Positions 12,053 through 23,700 of a stretch of DNA of 64,000 nt are shown here, in pieces. Made by a program: the position numbers and the translations under genes. The DNA lies in contig CALYLW010000428.1 in NCBI GenBank assembly GCA_944989445.1, positions 62,001 through 126,000 on the forward strand, given 5' to 3'. This DNA comes from Ampullaceana balthica (lineage: Eukaryota; Mollusca; Gastropoda; Lymnaeidae). The notes beneath the pieces were generated by a model that saw only the letters and a program-made list of their open reading frames with translations, ran no database searches and was not told where the DNA came from. How positions within the stretch are numbered: position 1 is the first letter of the stretch; every line of letters begins with the position of its first letter.

Positions 12053-13215
12053 CAGGGGTGGTCAGGCCCGTACTAACCGAGAGCCATTTTAGCAGTTTAA
12101 AAATTTGTCGAGAGCCGCATTGAAAAATTATTTTTTGTGATTTTTTAAAAAGTATTTTTATGGGATTTAATGCTTTAAACATTTGAATTGTTTAACCCTA
12201 GCTGTGTGTTGATGATATATATGCTTTACAGCTACACAATAGACAAATATTTAAATATGTAATTTATGAATAGAAACACACGGATTTAGACAAATACCAA
12301 TGTGCAACCTGAATTGTTATGATTCTGCTGAGAAGCCTTTGAACTAGCAAGTTTCTTTTAATCTGGTTGGTAGCTAGTAGTTGTGGTAGCTAGTAGTTGT
12401 GGTAGCTAGTAGTTGTTGTGGCTAGTAGTTGTGCGAAGAAGTTTTGTCAGAGGCTGGTTGCTATTTACTGCTCGTTGCTTTGGTTTGATTTGTGGCGTAC
12501 ATCAGTAGGTTATACATAAAACGGATATAAGTCTGAAACTAGCGTTTTAAGTTAAGGATATTTGACTTCTGGCACGTGAGAGTGGTAGCTCCTCTCTTAC
12601 AGCCACGTCTAATGAAACAGTACAATGAAAGGAGCACCACCAATTGTGGCGTATCTTGACTATCTGTTGATTCATCAAGAGCCAAACTGAATGGTACACA
12701 GTTCTTTAAATAATATCATTTTTATTTCAATATCGGCGTTAAAGTCTGCTACACGTACTCAGTAGTGTGGCGTGGCATTACAATTAGTGTTACCAGTATC
12801 CGAAGTCTGGAACTATTTGGATCTACTAATAAAATTCAGTCCTCGATATTCTTCTTTATGAAGTCCCCATCAGAAGAAAGTTGTTTAGCACGAGAAATAT
12901 TCAAAGTGAATGCATAAATTGACTCAGTTAAAGTGACACTTTCTTTGCTGAAACAGAAAGTAGTGTCTTCTGCTAACACATTTCACACCTTAACTCTGCA
13001 AGCCTGCTGTTTCTTTCTTTAGATCTAGCCCAAATCATTTTCAAACCTTTGTTTTGATAAAGATCTGTTTTTTAAATTATTAATTTTTTTAATGAATTAA
13101 TTTTTTATATTATACATTTCAAATGAAATTTTGTATTTCATAAATAGTTCGCGAGCCGCAATGTGAACACAGAACAGCCGCATGCGACTCGCGAGCCGCC
13201 ATTTGGCCACCGTTT
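12053..13215 (-). mobile_element. hAT element with transposase remnant
   Basis: Left end CAGGGGTGGTCAGGCC and right end with 'ctcgcgagccgccatttggccacc' match the well-known hAT termini rich in GAGCCGC. The flanking 8-mers ATCTAATA (12045-12052 and 13216-13223) are identical. On the minus strand around 12720-12585 the residues FSLALDESTDSQDTPQLVV are the conserved core of ZBED/GTF2I-like hAT transposases. Surrounding frames are broken, so the element is dead. A 16-bp repeat ('ggtagctagtagttgt', four units, 12368-12432) lies within it. Confidence 0.8.
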
Positions 13216-14238
13216 ATCTAATATCTGCTACAGGGAAGGCGTTAAACAGACTTCGTCATGCAAAATGGTGAATATACCACGGAGGTATTTGGAGGCTTAT
13301 TTGAAAACTATAGAAAAATTTAACAGATGTAGACGAAAAGGTAAACACAGGAACAGACGCAGGAACTATCATAGTCACAATGAAATCTTGTTATTTTCTC
13401 ATTTTTTAGACATCTGGAAACATGTCAAGGACGAGTGAAATTATTTACAAACGTATAATGCTCAAAAAGCTTTGCAGAGGCCACTCAAAGAAAAACTACA
13501 GAAATGTGCAGAGAAGGATTTAATGTTTTGCCAAATGTTTTGTGGAGACGTCGGCATTTTAATGAACCTACTAGTAGTCTAAGAACGAGATTGCAAATTT
13601 ATTTGCGATTGTAGTGAATTTTTAAACATGTTATGTAAAAATAAAACAGTTGAGAAGAGATTTTTATTTTTAATAAGGTTAGGTTACTGTAGAAATTCAT
13701 GTGAGATTTTGACGATTACAAATTTGGAAAACAGATATGAAAATTTTACCTTCAAATAAGCGTATCAAATTCAAAGTATCTCACACGACATCGTCAAGCA
13801 AGGACCATTTTACTCACGTGTAAAAACAAAATTCAAGCCCACTTGATTTATTCAATTTTATCTCCCTATTTACGATTGAAAATTGTGTGCCTTAAATAAT
13901 ATCATTACCCCCAATATTCTTTTGAGCTGTCATATGTAAATGCCAGCTAAGGGAATATGCACCAAAATTGACCCATCTAGAGTTGGGTATTGAGCATCTC
14001 ATGGCTGACAACATTGATACACCAAATGTTTATGTCATGAGGAAAAGCAGAAAACTTCAAGTTTATACCAAGAAATGAAAGCTTCTCTATTGATTTCTAT
14101 CATACAAATGTATAATGTCCTCATTATTACTTAACATTAAAAATTATCTTTTCCTTATAGCATCAACATATTTTTCAAGGAGGGGGCGGCAAGCCAGAGT
14201 TCTGCCCCGGGTGGCACATAATCACGCTACGCCTTCTG

Positions 14239-15089
14239 GAAATATATGTTTTTCACTGAGAAAAGTTTGAGCTCGTTCATATCTGTCATATCCTACTGTG
14301 CTGTCAAAGTTTTCATTTATAGTCAAAATCGAATCCCACGTGATCGAACTTAATTTGAAATTTAAGTGGCAAGAATATCTTTGTCTGCGATGTCGATTTC
14401 GTTGATTTAAAAGTTTTGTTCACCAATCACATTTCTCAACGTTTTAATTTCGATTTTTAAAAAAAAATTATTAGTTACTTAAACAATTATTTTTAGAGCA
14501 GACATTGACAGAATAGAAAATGAACTTCTTCTTTTTTTTCCGGAATCCGTTTGTTACCTTGACAGTGTGCCAGTTCAGCTACAGTTGGATCTCATTGATT
14601 GACGGGAGCTAATGACTTTTTCAAAGAGAAACATAGAGAAGGGAAACATATTAAATTTCACTACTGCTTACCTTACGTTTAGTTTTTCATTCGGAAGAAT
14701 TTTTGCAATAGATGACATAGATGGCATCAGTGTTCTGAGCAACTTATGTCAGTGAGCAAACATTTTGAGAAAGGAAGAACGTGGAGTTGAATTCAACACA
14801 TAAAATGAGATTTACTGATACAATTTTTTTAAACTAGTCTCTTTATTGTTAGCAGCAATTCCATTAAGTTTCACAAACCTCACTAAAGTTGTTGCTGTTT
14901 AGATTGTCAGATTCGAATAAGTGCATCTCAACTCTGAAGTAACTTTATTTTCTGGAAGTGTGTGTGTGTGTATGTGTGTTTGTGCGCGCGTGAGAGTGCG
15001 TGCGTGCGTGTGTGTTTGTTAATCTGTGTGTCTATGTTATAATTTCGTCTTCTTTGATAAATATTTTAAAAAAATATTAATATTATGAT
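14239..15089. other. No recognised feature; TG/CG-rich microsatellite near 14960-15030
   Basis: AT-rich single-copy-looking sequence between the composite hAT and block B copy 1. The only structure is a TG/GTGCG microsatellite around 14957-15030. No supported coding frame. Confidence 0.4.
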
Positions 15090-16150
15090 TGCGTTTTATT
15101 GTCTGAACTTTTTTTTCGCTCTCCATGGACCCACTACTTACAAGGAAGTCTAAACTTAAACTTAGTTTTAAGTCTAGAATAGGTATACGGTCCCCTGCTG
15201 GTCATTTTGCCGGCCATCCGACCCACCGTGAAAAAAGTCTGGTGACACCAGATCTAAAATATGCAAAACAAAGGGGGTTAACCTATAGATATATCGAAGG
15301 CTTTTAATACGCCATCGTCTTTCATTTTCACCTCATCTTTTTTGTACAGGTCCTTGGCTACTTTTGCTCGGCTGATTCCTCGTTATCTTATTGGACCAAA
15401 CTTCACCAACGCATTATTTAATTATTTTTTTTAAACCCGTAAAAAAATAATTTTTTGACTATAAATCATTTATATACGAGAAATTACTAAAAGTATGTTT
15501 GTTCATTATAATACACATCACATGACAATACTAACATCCAAAATATTTGTTATGTCTCATATATAAAGGCTTTATAGTAAAACAGCTATTACAGTCTGCC
15601 TGCTAAATTTCAGCTCAATTTGATCACTGGAAAATGGTTATAAAAACATGTTTAACTTAATGCGCACCACGCGAAAGAGTAGCATAAATATTTACAGATC
15701 GGGAATATATTTTTTAAAAAGCATAGTATATATAATACGCACCGCACCGTGTGACAAGAAAATATTAAATGGTTGTTCAATTTAATACTCATCGTGCCTC
15801 TAGCACAAAAATGTACATGCTACACAGAGATACAAAATTTCAGTTCGCTAGCATACGGGGAAGTGGGCTAGAAATGGATCCAATTTTTTTCGGCCAACAA
15901 TAAAGCAATCAAGTAGACACCACGAGCTCATATAAAGGATTTAAAAATGAATTATATTAGAATTTTGATTTTCATTTCATGCTGTGCTTCTCTATAAAAA
16001 CATAGCAATAATCTTCTGTATTGAAGAAGCGTCTGCAACATGAATGATTTGTTGTCATACTTTCCCAAAAAATGTAGATGACTTTTTTTCCAGCTGAAAT
16101 AAATTAATTTAAAATGAATCGTTTTTTCTAACATTTCTCAAGATCAAGGC
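15090..16150 (+). repeat. Segmental duplication block B, copy 1
   Basis: Collinear with 43853-44790. Shared stretches include 'gaaaaaagtctggtgac' (15230 and 43991), 'gggggttaacc' with 'atagatatat', 'ggaccaaacttcac', and 'caataatcttctgtat' (16004 and 44646). An inverted copy of the dispersed TTTATATTAACTCG repeat is inserted at about 15415-15950 in this copy. No coding gene is recognised in either copy. Confidence 0.75.
15415..15950 (-). repeat. Dispersed repeat family R1, inverted copy
   Basis: Reverse-complement copy of the family described at 48145-48650, with 'gactataaatcatttatatacgag' at one end and 'gagctcatataaaggattta' at the other. Confidence 0.7.
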
Positions 16151-16676
16151 AATTAGGGTTAAAGGTCAGAAATATATTCACAGTCGATCTCACAAAGGCT
16201 GTATTGCAGCACACCTGAGATAGCATTGCTAAAATCACCTTTCCTGTTATTCTTTTCTTGCACGTGTTTTTTAAGTGCGTCTTAATGGCCTGTCATTTCT
16301 AATACCAGATAATGCCATAACTCATTGTCTAATGTTCTATTTTTGGTCTGGTCTAACCATTATTTAGCATATTATTGAAAATATGATATGTCATATTCAA
16401 GTATTTTGTCTACAATTCATAAATCCACATACTTGCAGCAGTAAATGTAAGCAAGTGAATCCTTCATTTAATTATCTGACGGGAGTTGTAGATTGGGGAG
16501 AATTTACTAGAATTATTTTTTTAGTAAAAATGCCACGTTATACCTTTTCCGGTTTAAATAATTCTTTCGTAATGATTGATTTTAATTTTGATAGATACAA
16601 AAGTAAACCAAATTACACTTAAATTTTGGACAATGGTAAAAAATAAGACTGACAAGGTTTAAACTTACAAAAATCG
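16151..16676. other. No recognised feature
   Basis: AT-rich DNA. An open frame of 79 codons at 16383-16622 has no similarity, signal peptide or splice context that I can support. Confidence 0.4.
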
Positions 16677-19180
16677 CCCCTTTAGAATAACAAGGTTCTA
16701 AGTCCAATTTTTTTTTAAATCGAGTTATTGCCCCTGGGATATTGTTCATATTTCAATCTGTCATAGCACAAAATCTGAAAGCTGTATAATGAGCCAATTG
16801 TTCAGGAAGTACAGAATTACAAGGTTCTAACACTAGATAGGCCTTTCAAGTGAAAATTACAAAATTCTAATATGCATTGTTGGTTTAAGAAGGTCTTATC
16901 TACTGTTAACCAATGAAAAAAGGACTTGGAAAATTAGTTTAAATATAATCAGCCAATCATATGCCTTGCTGTATACACGCTATGGTACTGTTTGTTTAAA
17001 AATGGCGGACGTCTCCAGGAGAAGTAGTGATTCAAGTATATTTTCGAGTTAATATGGCAGTGACTACAATTATCCACTTCCATGTGTTGGTACTTCTAAC
17101 ATAGGAAGTGAAGAAGACATGTAACTATTTATTTAAACATAATTTCTAAATGCAAAATATTATTATTTTGCATTATCTAAACGAGGTCAGATGTGTAGTT
17201 ATAGTTATAAGTAATAGAAGTTATACTACTTATACTCATCGCAACGTTGGTCTGTATCAGTAAGAGAATAACGCAGAAACATAAGAAAAGGTAATAGTAA
17301 TAATTTTTACGCTGCTAAATAAAAAATAATAATTTTGAAACATATAAATTTATATAATCAATGAGATCATTTCATTACACTTATACCATCGAAAGGGGGT
17401 GGCCTTTACGGGGCTCGGCGGATGATTAGGGTCGTGGGGCACGGGCCTGACCGTGACTCGGCGACCTAAAACCAACAGTTCCCGGCAGGCAATGCCAAAG
17501 GCCGATATGTTAGATGTTAGGTGCTAGTCATATATGATTACAGTCGCTGTACGGATTTTAGACAAAGCATCTTAAATGCAATGTCGATGATGAAAACCAA
17601 AGTACCCGTTGAGGGTCGGGTAAATCCGAAGCGACCGTTTCGTCCCCTTAAATTTACTAGCAACGCCATCGAGCGGTGCCGGTTTAGGGCCAGGAGCGCC
17701 AGTACGGATTAGCAAAAGGTACCGCGAAGAACGCATTGGACACCAGCTCTGAGGAAACCTTCCAATGGGGGTTGCACCCTAGGTAGGTCATTGATGATCC
17801 CCCGCATAGCGGTGATTCTTACCATTGAGACTCGTATGCTTTGCCGGGGTGGCGCCAAAGTTGTAGCGGGTAATAGTAGGAAATTTCCACCCCTCCTTGT
17901 GAGGCCAACTTAGTGGGAGGCATCTTCGACTTTCTGTCCTGGATGCCCAGGTGGCCGCTTCAGAAGCGACCACTCGGGGGGGGGGTTTCTCAGCTGTTAA
18001 ATACTTTTCTGGGCGAGGGGGCCAGATAGCTGGGAGGGTCTTCCAGGAAGACCCATGAAGAGCACTAGGCTCGGGGCTTCTGATTTTCTTCCACACGTAG
18101 GATCATTACACTTATTTAGTTAAGCTTTTACAATTTTAAGTTGGTAAGCCTTTTTAATTTTAGTGTTTAGTTTTAACACCACTTCATTTTCGTTCCAGCA
18201 TTCCTCCATGCCCTCATTGTCAGCCTAACTTACACCCTCTCCTCTGATGCCAGCATTGCATACATTCAATGAGAGTGAAACTCAGACTTGGCAGAACATA
18301 AAATACTGCAGTCAAACTCCTGAGATATGTTCAAGAGAGGCCAGCACATCTCATATAGGTCAAAGTAATTTAGAAATAATGGGATCATTAAACAGAGAAT
18401 GGCAGAAAGACGCTGAAAAGGGAGAGACACAGCAATCCTAACAACTGGAAATGCAATCAAAGGAAAAAATTGTCTGAAGCTGGGCAGGCTTACATAAATA
18501 TAAGGAACAAGTTTGTACATGAAAAGAAAATTCATCATCTAAGAGACTGTAAAAAGATTTGCAAGTTTAAATGTGAAACTGAAACCAGAAATATAGACAG
18601 GCAGTATTACAGTAACATACTAAAGTAACATACAAATTATAGCATTTTTCTCTTACAGTAACATGTCATAATGTAGAAAGTCAAAGAACAGTTTTTGTTC
18701 TGTGTAAAATAATTTTTTTATAATAAAAGTTACAGTTTTGATGTTAGTCCAAATGAATAAATAAAAATACATTGAAAAATATACACAAATATTGTCTGTC
18801 TTTCATTAAAAATAATCCTTTGTTGTTATTTTTGTTGTCTGTATCGGTATTAGAGCTCTTAATTAAGAATAAGTACTTTTTCTTTAAATAAACTAATAAA
18901 ATTATAGCGTAAAAAAGAATAGAACCTTGTTATAATTAATTGAAATTGCATTTTCAGAATTAAAAGGTTCTTTTGAAAATTTAAAAAATTCATATAAAAT
19001 CTAAATTAACACACAAAAAATTACATTAAACGGTAATATCTTGTATTGATAATACAAACAAATGCAAGACAAACTTTGACAAAAACATGTATAGTTTGTG
19101 GTACCCAAACATCAAGTTTTCAAACGCGAATATCTCCGTTCGACAAAAAGGTCACATAGAACTCTGTTATTCTAGGGGGG
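16677..19180. mobile_element. TIR element with TAGAATAACA ends and subterminal repeats
   Basis: Left end CCCCTTTAGAATAACAAGGT and right-end complement CCCCCCTAGAATAACAGAGT agree at about 18 of 21 positions over the TAGAATAACA core. Variants of 'ttacaaggttcta' recur near both ends (16805, 16860, 18921, 18958), as expected of transposase-binding subterminal repeats. Flanking 8-mers match only partly (aaaaatcg and agaaatgt), so the target duplication is unproven. Inside are an ATG frame MADVSRRSSDSSIFSS (from 17002), a possible acceptor near 18199, and the GC-rich insertion at 17385-18102. No transposase family is recognised. Confidence 0.5.
17385..18102. mobile_element. GC-rich insert flanked by 13-bp direct repeats
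   Basis: The 13-mer TCATTACACTTAT occurs at 17372-17384 and again at 18103-18115, enclosing 718 bp that are much richer in G and C than anything nearby. There are no inverted repeats at the ends. A long target duplication without TIRs suggests target-primed insertion of a non-LTR retrotransposon fragment or a retrocopied RNA. Several stretches look like structured RNA, but I cannot match it to a known RNA or LINE. Two modest open frames (17521-17712 +, 18096-17788 -) show no recognisable domain. Confidence 0.6.
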
Positions 19181-19472
19181 AGAAATGTCATTCAATCAAT
19201 CACTAAAAGTTTTTTTTAGTTGAAGGCTTGTCTGAAATATGTTGGGAATATTTTCCTTCTTTAAATTGTTGTCACCTGTCTTTAAAACCCGCACGATGAT
19301 AGAGCGATGACAAATGTGCGCAAACATAAGAGCGCTATACCTCGTTGGTATTCCATCTTGAAATATTAGCATCTATTAGAACGATTGCCTCCAATCTTCA
19401 TCTGCGTTCTTTGGTGGAGTGCTATTTTACGGGTCGCCGTCACTAAATTAATTTATAGTAAGTTACACTTGG
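19181..19472. other. No recognised feature
   Basis: AT-rich sequence between two transposons with no coding, RNA or repeat signal that I can identify. Confidence 0.4.
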
Positions 19473-19595
19473 CAGTGGTGTCACTAGGGGGGTACAAAGG
19501 GTGCCGACCGTACCGGGTGACACCATCACAAGTGATGACACAAAAATATATAATTATTTGTGTTCGTGTTATTTGGCACTGGAAGACTCGGAGTT

Positions 19596-20806
19596 GAATC
19601 ACGGACGTTTCGACCCCAGGCGATTCCAACCCGGACAATTCGACCTCAGGACGTTTCGACCCAAGGACGTTTCGACCCCGGACGTTTCGACCCTTTCGTT
19701 TCTTCACCGTAAAATGGTTTTATTTATTTTTTGTTTTCATTTTATTTTTATTTTTTTAAAATAAATATTGGTATAAAAATAATATAGTTTAATATTATTA
19801 TCTATTAAAAATTAAAGACATGAAATATTTATTTTTAACGTTTAATATATGATAGCACGATTTAAAAAATGTATAAACACTGGGCAAACAGTTAACATTA
19901 AATGCGAATTCATGATTGTGATAAATGCGCCAATCATTTCAGGTAAGTCAAGGCGTTGATGCGGGTTTCAAGTTTGTAATGATAGTTCGACGCGTTCCTG
20001 CAGCTCACAATAATGTTTGTGACTATGCTGCTGTGTTCCAGTAACAGCTTGTAATAAATAGGATGGACTTGTTCGAAAATCGTTGGCACAACTTTGAATG
20101 TGCCATCGCATAGCAACTGCTTGAAGCGCATCATTGTGTCTTAAACAACACGATCGCCCGTAATAATAATCATGCTCGGCCCGTATAACCTGACTGAACG
20201 CTACGTCATTGTTCACATTTTGTTAGTGGGTTACTTAATGACATGTTACAAGGTCTAGACTAAGTCACACTCTAAGTGACCACCACAGGAACTGTGTGCT
20301 GGCGAGGGTTATGTGGAAGTTAAATAAAAGGAGTTGGGGCAGAGAGAATGTAAAGGAATATTTGACCACATTGCCTTTTTTATCGTCCGATTACATCGGA
20401 CGGGGTGGGGGTGGAGTTGGATAGGTTTGGAAGGACTTTCTAACTCAGAGGATGGCGCATTTATCACAATCATGAATTCGCCATGTATGTTGACTGGTTG
20501 TCCGTGTATATAATTTTTTTCAATCGTCGTAAATTAAACGTTAAAAATAACTATTTAAAGCTGCTTTTCATTTTTAATAGTTAACAGCTTGTTTTTATTT
20601 TTAATAGATAATAATATTAAATAAATTGTTTTAATATCAAAGATAAATTTTGAAAATAGTAAATTTTAAATTTTTAAAAAAATAAACTATTTAAGGTGTA
20701 GAAATGAAAGGGTCGAAACGTCCTGTGGTCAAACTGTCCGGGGTCGCATCGTCCGTGTTCGAACTGTCCGGGGTCGAATCGTTGGGGGTCGAAGTGTCCG
20801 ACCACC
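19596..20806 (-). mobile_element. Mutator-like element (MULE) with long foldback TIRs
   Basis: Both ends are arrays of a roughly 16-bp motif around GGACGTTTCGACCCC, inverted relative to each other (19600-19692 and 20709-20800). A further inverted pair, 'gaattcatgattgtgataaa' (19906) and its complement (about 20478), lies inside. The flanking 9-mers CTCGGAGTT (19587-19595) and CTCAGAGTT (20807-20815) differ by one base; a 9-bp duplication is typical of MULEs. The minus strand around 20134-19934 encodes LLCDGTFKVVPTIFEQVHPI, matching the start of the MULE transposase domain with its first catalytic Asp. The frame is broken and only about 90 codons remain. Confidence 0.8.
19934..20216 (-). pseudogene. 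MULE transposase remnant
   Basis: Two overlapping minus frames carry the fragment. The one ending at 19934 contains DGTFKVVPTIF, the N-terminal signature of the MULE domain (DDE superfamily), including the catalytic D. The other (from 20216) holds residues that probably belong upstream, implying a frameshift near 20110-20140. The rest of the catalytic domain (second Asp, Glu and the zinc-binding tail) is missing. It is the only coding remnant of the 19596-20806 element. Confidence 0.65.
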
Positions 20807-20984
20807 CTCAGAGTTCTATGGGTTAGGTCGTGAGTGGGTGACACCAACCCTAGTGTAGGCTCTGGAGCGGAACAATCTTTTTAAGAATAAATTATACATA
20901 ATAATCAATAACCTATCAAACTTGTTGCATAGTAAAATTACGAACCAGTTTTTTTCTTGTTCAAGTCCAATAAGATGTCTTAAT

Positions 20985-21480
20985 TTAACGAAGAATTAAC
21001 AAATAGCTGATAACAGACTTCATTCTCAATATACCTACATGCTATATTTTGACTCGTATCTTATATTAAATTTAGCCCCCTTAAAACTCCGGATATTTCT
21101 ATTAATATTTTTTCGCCATGATATGACAATCCCTATTCGACCCTCTCTCTTTCAATTCATAATGTACCTTTTTGACTCTGGAAAGGTACTCAAAAACGAT
21201 ACTTTGTTCGTTAATTTTATGAGGATCTCTATGTACAACTTGTGCCAAGTTAAAACTATATCAGTGGCTGTGCAATATATCTCCCCAAGCCCTGATCTTA
21301 CAAAGGGAATCCTATGTGCCACGATTTTTAAATAGCAATGGTCACACTATGTATTTCCCGCCCAGCCTGAAATCTTATATGTTGACTGAAGAATTTCTAG
21401 TCACTGCGTCGTATATGCTGTTCAACCGTATAGGGCATGATGAAGATACAGTACTAATGTCGCCAGAGGGCCAATAATTT
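20985..21480 (+). other. Duplication block C, copy 1, with a diverged protein-like frame
   Basis: The frame 21039-21335 (98 codons, continuing past its stop as TMYFPPSLKSYMLTEEFLVT and RIGHDED) aligns with 49863-50400. Shared residues include YISPSPDLT...LCA against YIYPAPDLT...LCS, and RIGHDEDT against GIGDDEYT. The resemblance is visible in translation across several gaps, suggesting the segment once coded for protein. I do not recognise the family. Stops interrupt copy 2, and neither copy has clear exon borders. Confidence 0.45.
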
Positions 21481-23700
21481 ATGTCATTTTTTTTCTTTAT
21501 AGAAGCGATATAAAAGAATTTCAAACATGGTCTACCAGTTTAATGTATGGATCTTGACCAAACTTTATATTTTTAAAAAATTTATGGGCGATATTAAATT
21601 ATTTTAGGGCATTGAAACCATATGTTCATTCCTTCGGAGCGAGGGACCCCTAAATGTTTGTTTTTTTAATTTAAAAACTTATTTCCCTTTTCAATATCAA
21701 ATTTTCTTGACCAATAATGACAATTTTCGTTATCATAATCCATATAGAAATCTTCACGGCGTTTACATTTTGCTCATTTTTGACCGGGGGCATGCCTCCT
21801 TTTTTTACCACGTTTTTATTAACTCGCTTTCGTTCCTGTGGCATTGTTTGTTTGTGTGTCCGTCCAAGATTTTTTCAAATCTGCCAACGTAAAATTAAAC
21901 CACTTCTGATGGTCCTAGAGATTTCAAAATTTTACCAAATATAGATCTTGGATGACAATGCATTGCATCAAAATTTCAGATCGAACGAATGTACCGTTAC
22001 TAATTATTTAACTTTTTAGTTTATCTATATTTTATTATATACTTGTTTTCGTGCCTGTCTGTCCGCAAGTTTTCAAATTTGCCAACGTAAAATTAAAACA
22101 CTTCTGATGGTCCTAGAGAGCTCAGAATTTTACCACAGATAGATCTTGGATGTCAATACATTGTACCAAAATTTCAGATCGACCGAATGTACCGTAATTA
22201 AATTAATGCATTTCTTTGTTTATCTTTACATAAGCTTCTCTTCCCGCCTACCGTTGTGTAACATTGGAGGTTGCGGTTTACCCCGTTACCTCATCGCTTT
22301 GTTATCAAACGTTGGGCGGGCGCTGATGAGGTGTTTGGTAAAATGAATAGAGGTAAAAAAAATATTTTTAAAAACCACGTTTTTATTAGTGGACTAAAAA
22401 GAATAAAATAAATAAAGGTAAAAAATGATTTTTAAATACCAAGTTTTTACAAGTGGACTAAAAAGAAGAAAATAATTTAAAACTTGTAAGTTCAAGTACT
22501 TCGATTTAATATAACTAAAAACGTGGGGCGGGTGTTTTGTATAAAAAGTAAAGATTTCTAATTTAGAAGGCAAAAGAGAGATCTATAAGTGAGAGAATGA
22601 GTGAACCGCATATGTTAAACTTCATAAGCGCCCGCCGCACGTTTTTAGTCATATTAAATTGAAGTACTTGAACTTACAAGTTTTAAATTATTTTCTTCTT
22701 TTTAGTCCACTTGTAAAAACGTGGTTATTAAACATAATTTTTTTACCTTTATTTATTCCTTATATAAGCTTTTAAAAAATTACATTAAACATTAGCTAAT
22801 GGCACTATTCATCCGATCGACATGAAACGTTTCAAAGTTGTTGAGGGAATTTGGCATCTTTTAAAAGTTAGCCAACAGTGTCGCTTTATTTATATGAACT
22901 ATAAACAGAATTATTTCAACATTAACTACTGTGTAGATCGATAGATCTTGATCAAACTTGGTAGGTAGAAACTTTGTGGCACATATTAAAATAGTATAAA
23001 AAATTAAACTCAAATTTTACATTTCTTTTGGGCGAGGCCCCCCCAATTTTTTTTTCTTAAACTTTAAAGATTGTATTCCCCATTCAAGTTTACAGGACGT
23101 TGATTAAAATATCCATTACGATCCAGATTAAAATAAATGGGAGTTTAAAACTTTACATTTTGCACACCGATTGGGCCCGTGGGCCCATATTGCTTTCTTT
23201 TTTTCTTATATAAGCAACATAAGTACTTTTATCCGATTGCTATAAAACGTTGTTGAGTTGTTGAGTTGTTGAGTTGTTGAGTTGGTGAGTACACTCCAGC
23301 AATGGTTTCTGGCATAATTATCTTTAAAAATACAATTAATAGGGGGCGGGGTCCAAAATGCCGTTATGTCATTTTATTACCTTAATTAACAGTTTTTTTT
23401 TAACAATTGATACTGGTTAATGGTTGAATGTTGATACATGAACACTATGGGAAATTAAACTTCTACAATCCATTCCTTTTTGGCAAGGCGATCCAAATAT
23501 TTTAAATATTTTTGCTATAATATTTTAAACGCTTTTTCCGCTTTTGATTTAAAATGATCTTTACAATATTATAACACACAAATCCATCATCATCCAGATT
23601 GTGATATATAGAAATTTTTGGGGCGCTATGGCATTTTTAATTTTTTTAATTTTTAAATTTTTACGGTTGTTTAATTTAAAATAAAACGTATTGGTTTCTT
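21481..23700. repeat. Degenerate satellite-like repeats with an internal inverted repeat
   Basis: Diverged units of about 130-200 bp recur, with phrases such as 'gatcttgaccaaact', 'catattaaaatagtat' and 'catccagattg'. Related units occur at 42560-43330, just inside a Helitron 3' end. Two near-identical phrases, 'aaattaaaccacttctgatggtcctagagat' (about 21890) and its copy near 22090, show tandem duplication. No gene is supported. Confidence 0.55.
22406..22762. repeat. Inverted repeat with arms of about 130 bp
   Basis: The left arm (about 22406-22537: 'aataaataaaggtaaaaaa' to 'aaaacgtggggcgggtg') and right arm (about 22628-22762) are near-perfect reverse complements, separated by some 90 bp. 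This is consistent with a small foldback element or a hairpin-forming MITE. No target duplication could be assigned. Confidence 0.7.

Larger units (their letters stand above)
8359..14238. mobile_element. Large composite hAT-type element (outer shell of nested insertions)
   Basis: Left end CAGTGGCGTAGCGATGT and right end complement CAGAAGGCGTAGCGTGAT form imperfect TIRs of the common 'CAGTGGCGTAGC' hAT type. They are flanked by 8-bp duplications GAAATATG (8351-8358) and GAAATATA (14239-14246). The interior holds three later insertions: 8581-10157, 11216-11700 and 12053-13215. Shell sequence near 8400-8580 plus 10158-10285 is repeated, diverged, at 10285-10620. I could not recognise a transposase in the shell itself. 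It is absent from the second copy of the large duplication. Confidence 0.75.
19473..20846. mobile_element. hAT-like MITE of the CAGNGGNGTCACTAGGG family, split by a MULE
   Basis: Left end CAGTGGTGTCACTAGGGG and interior motifs 'ggtgacaccatcac' and 'cagtgcc/ggcactgg' match the intact 197-bp MITE at 63096-63292. The right side resumes after the MULE at about 20816 with 'ctatgggttaggtcg...gggtgacacc'. The right terminus (near 20846) is diverged and no clean 8-bp duplication remains. Confidence 0.6.

Noticed and set aside
16999..17052. ATG GCG GAC start (MADVSRRSSDSS) as a host first exon
   Set aside because: The frame stops after 16 codons, no clear donor precedes the stop, and it lies inside a TIR element.
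18090..18116. AGGATCATTA resembling the 3' end of 18S rRNA
   Set aside because: Only ten bases match, upstream sequence does not resemble 18S rRNA, and the match overlaps the 13-bp target duplication.
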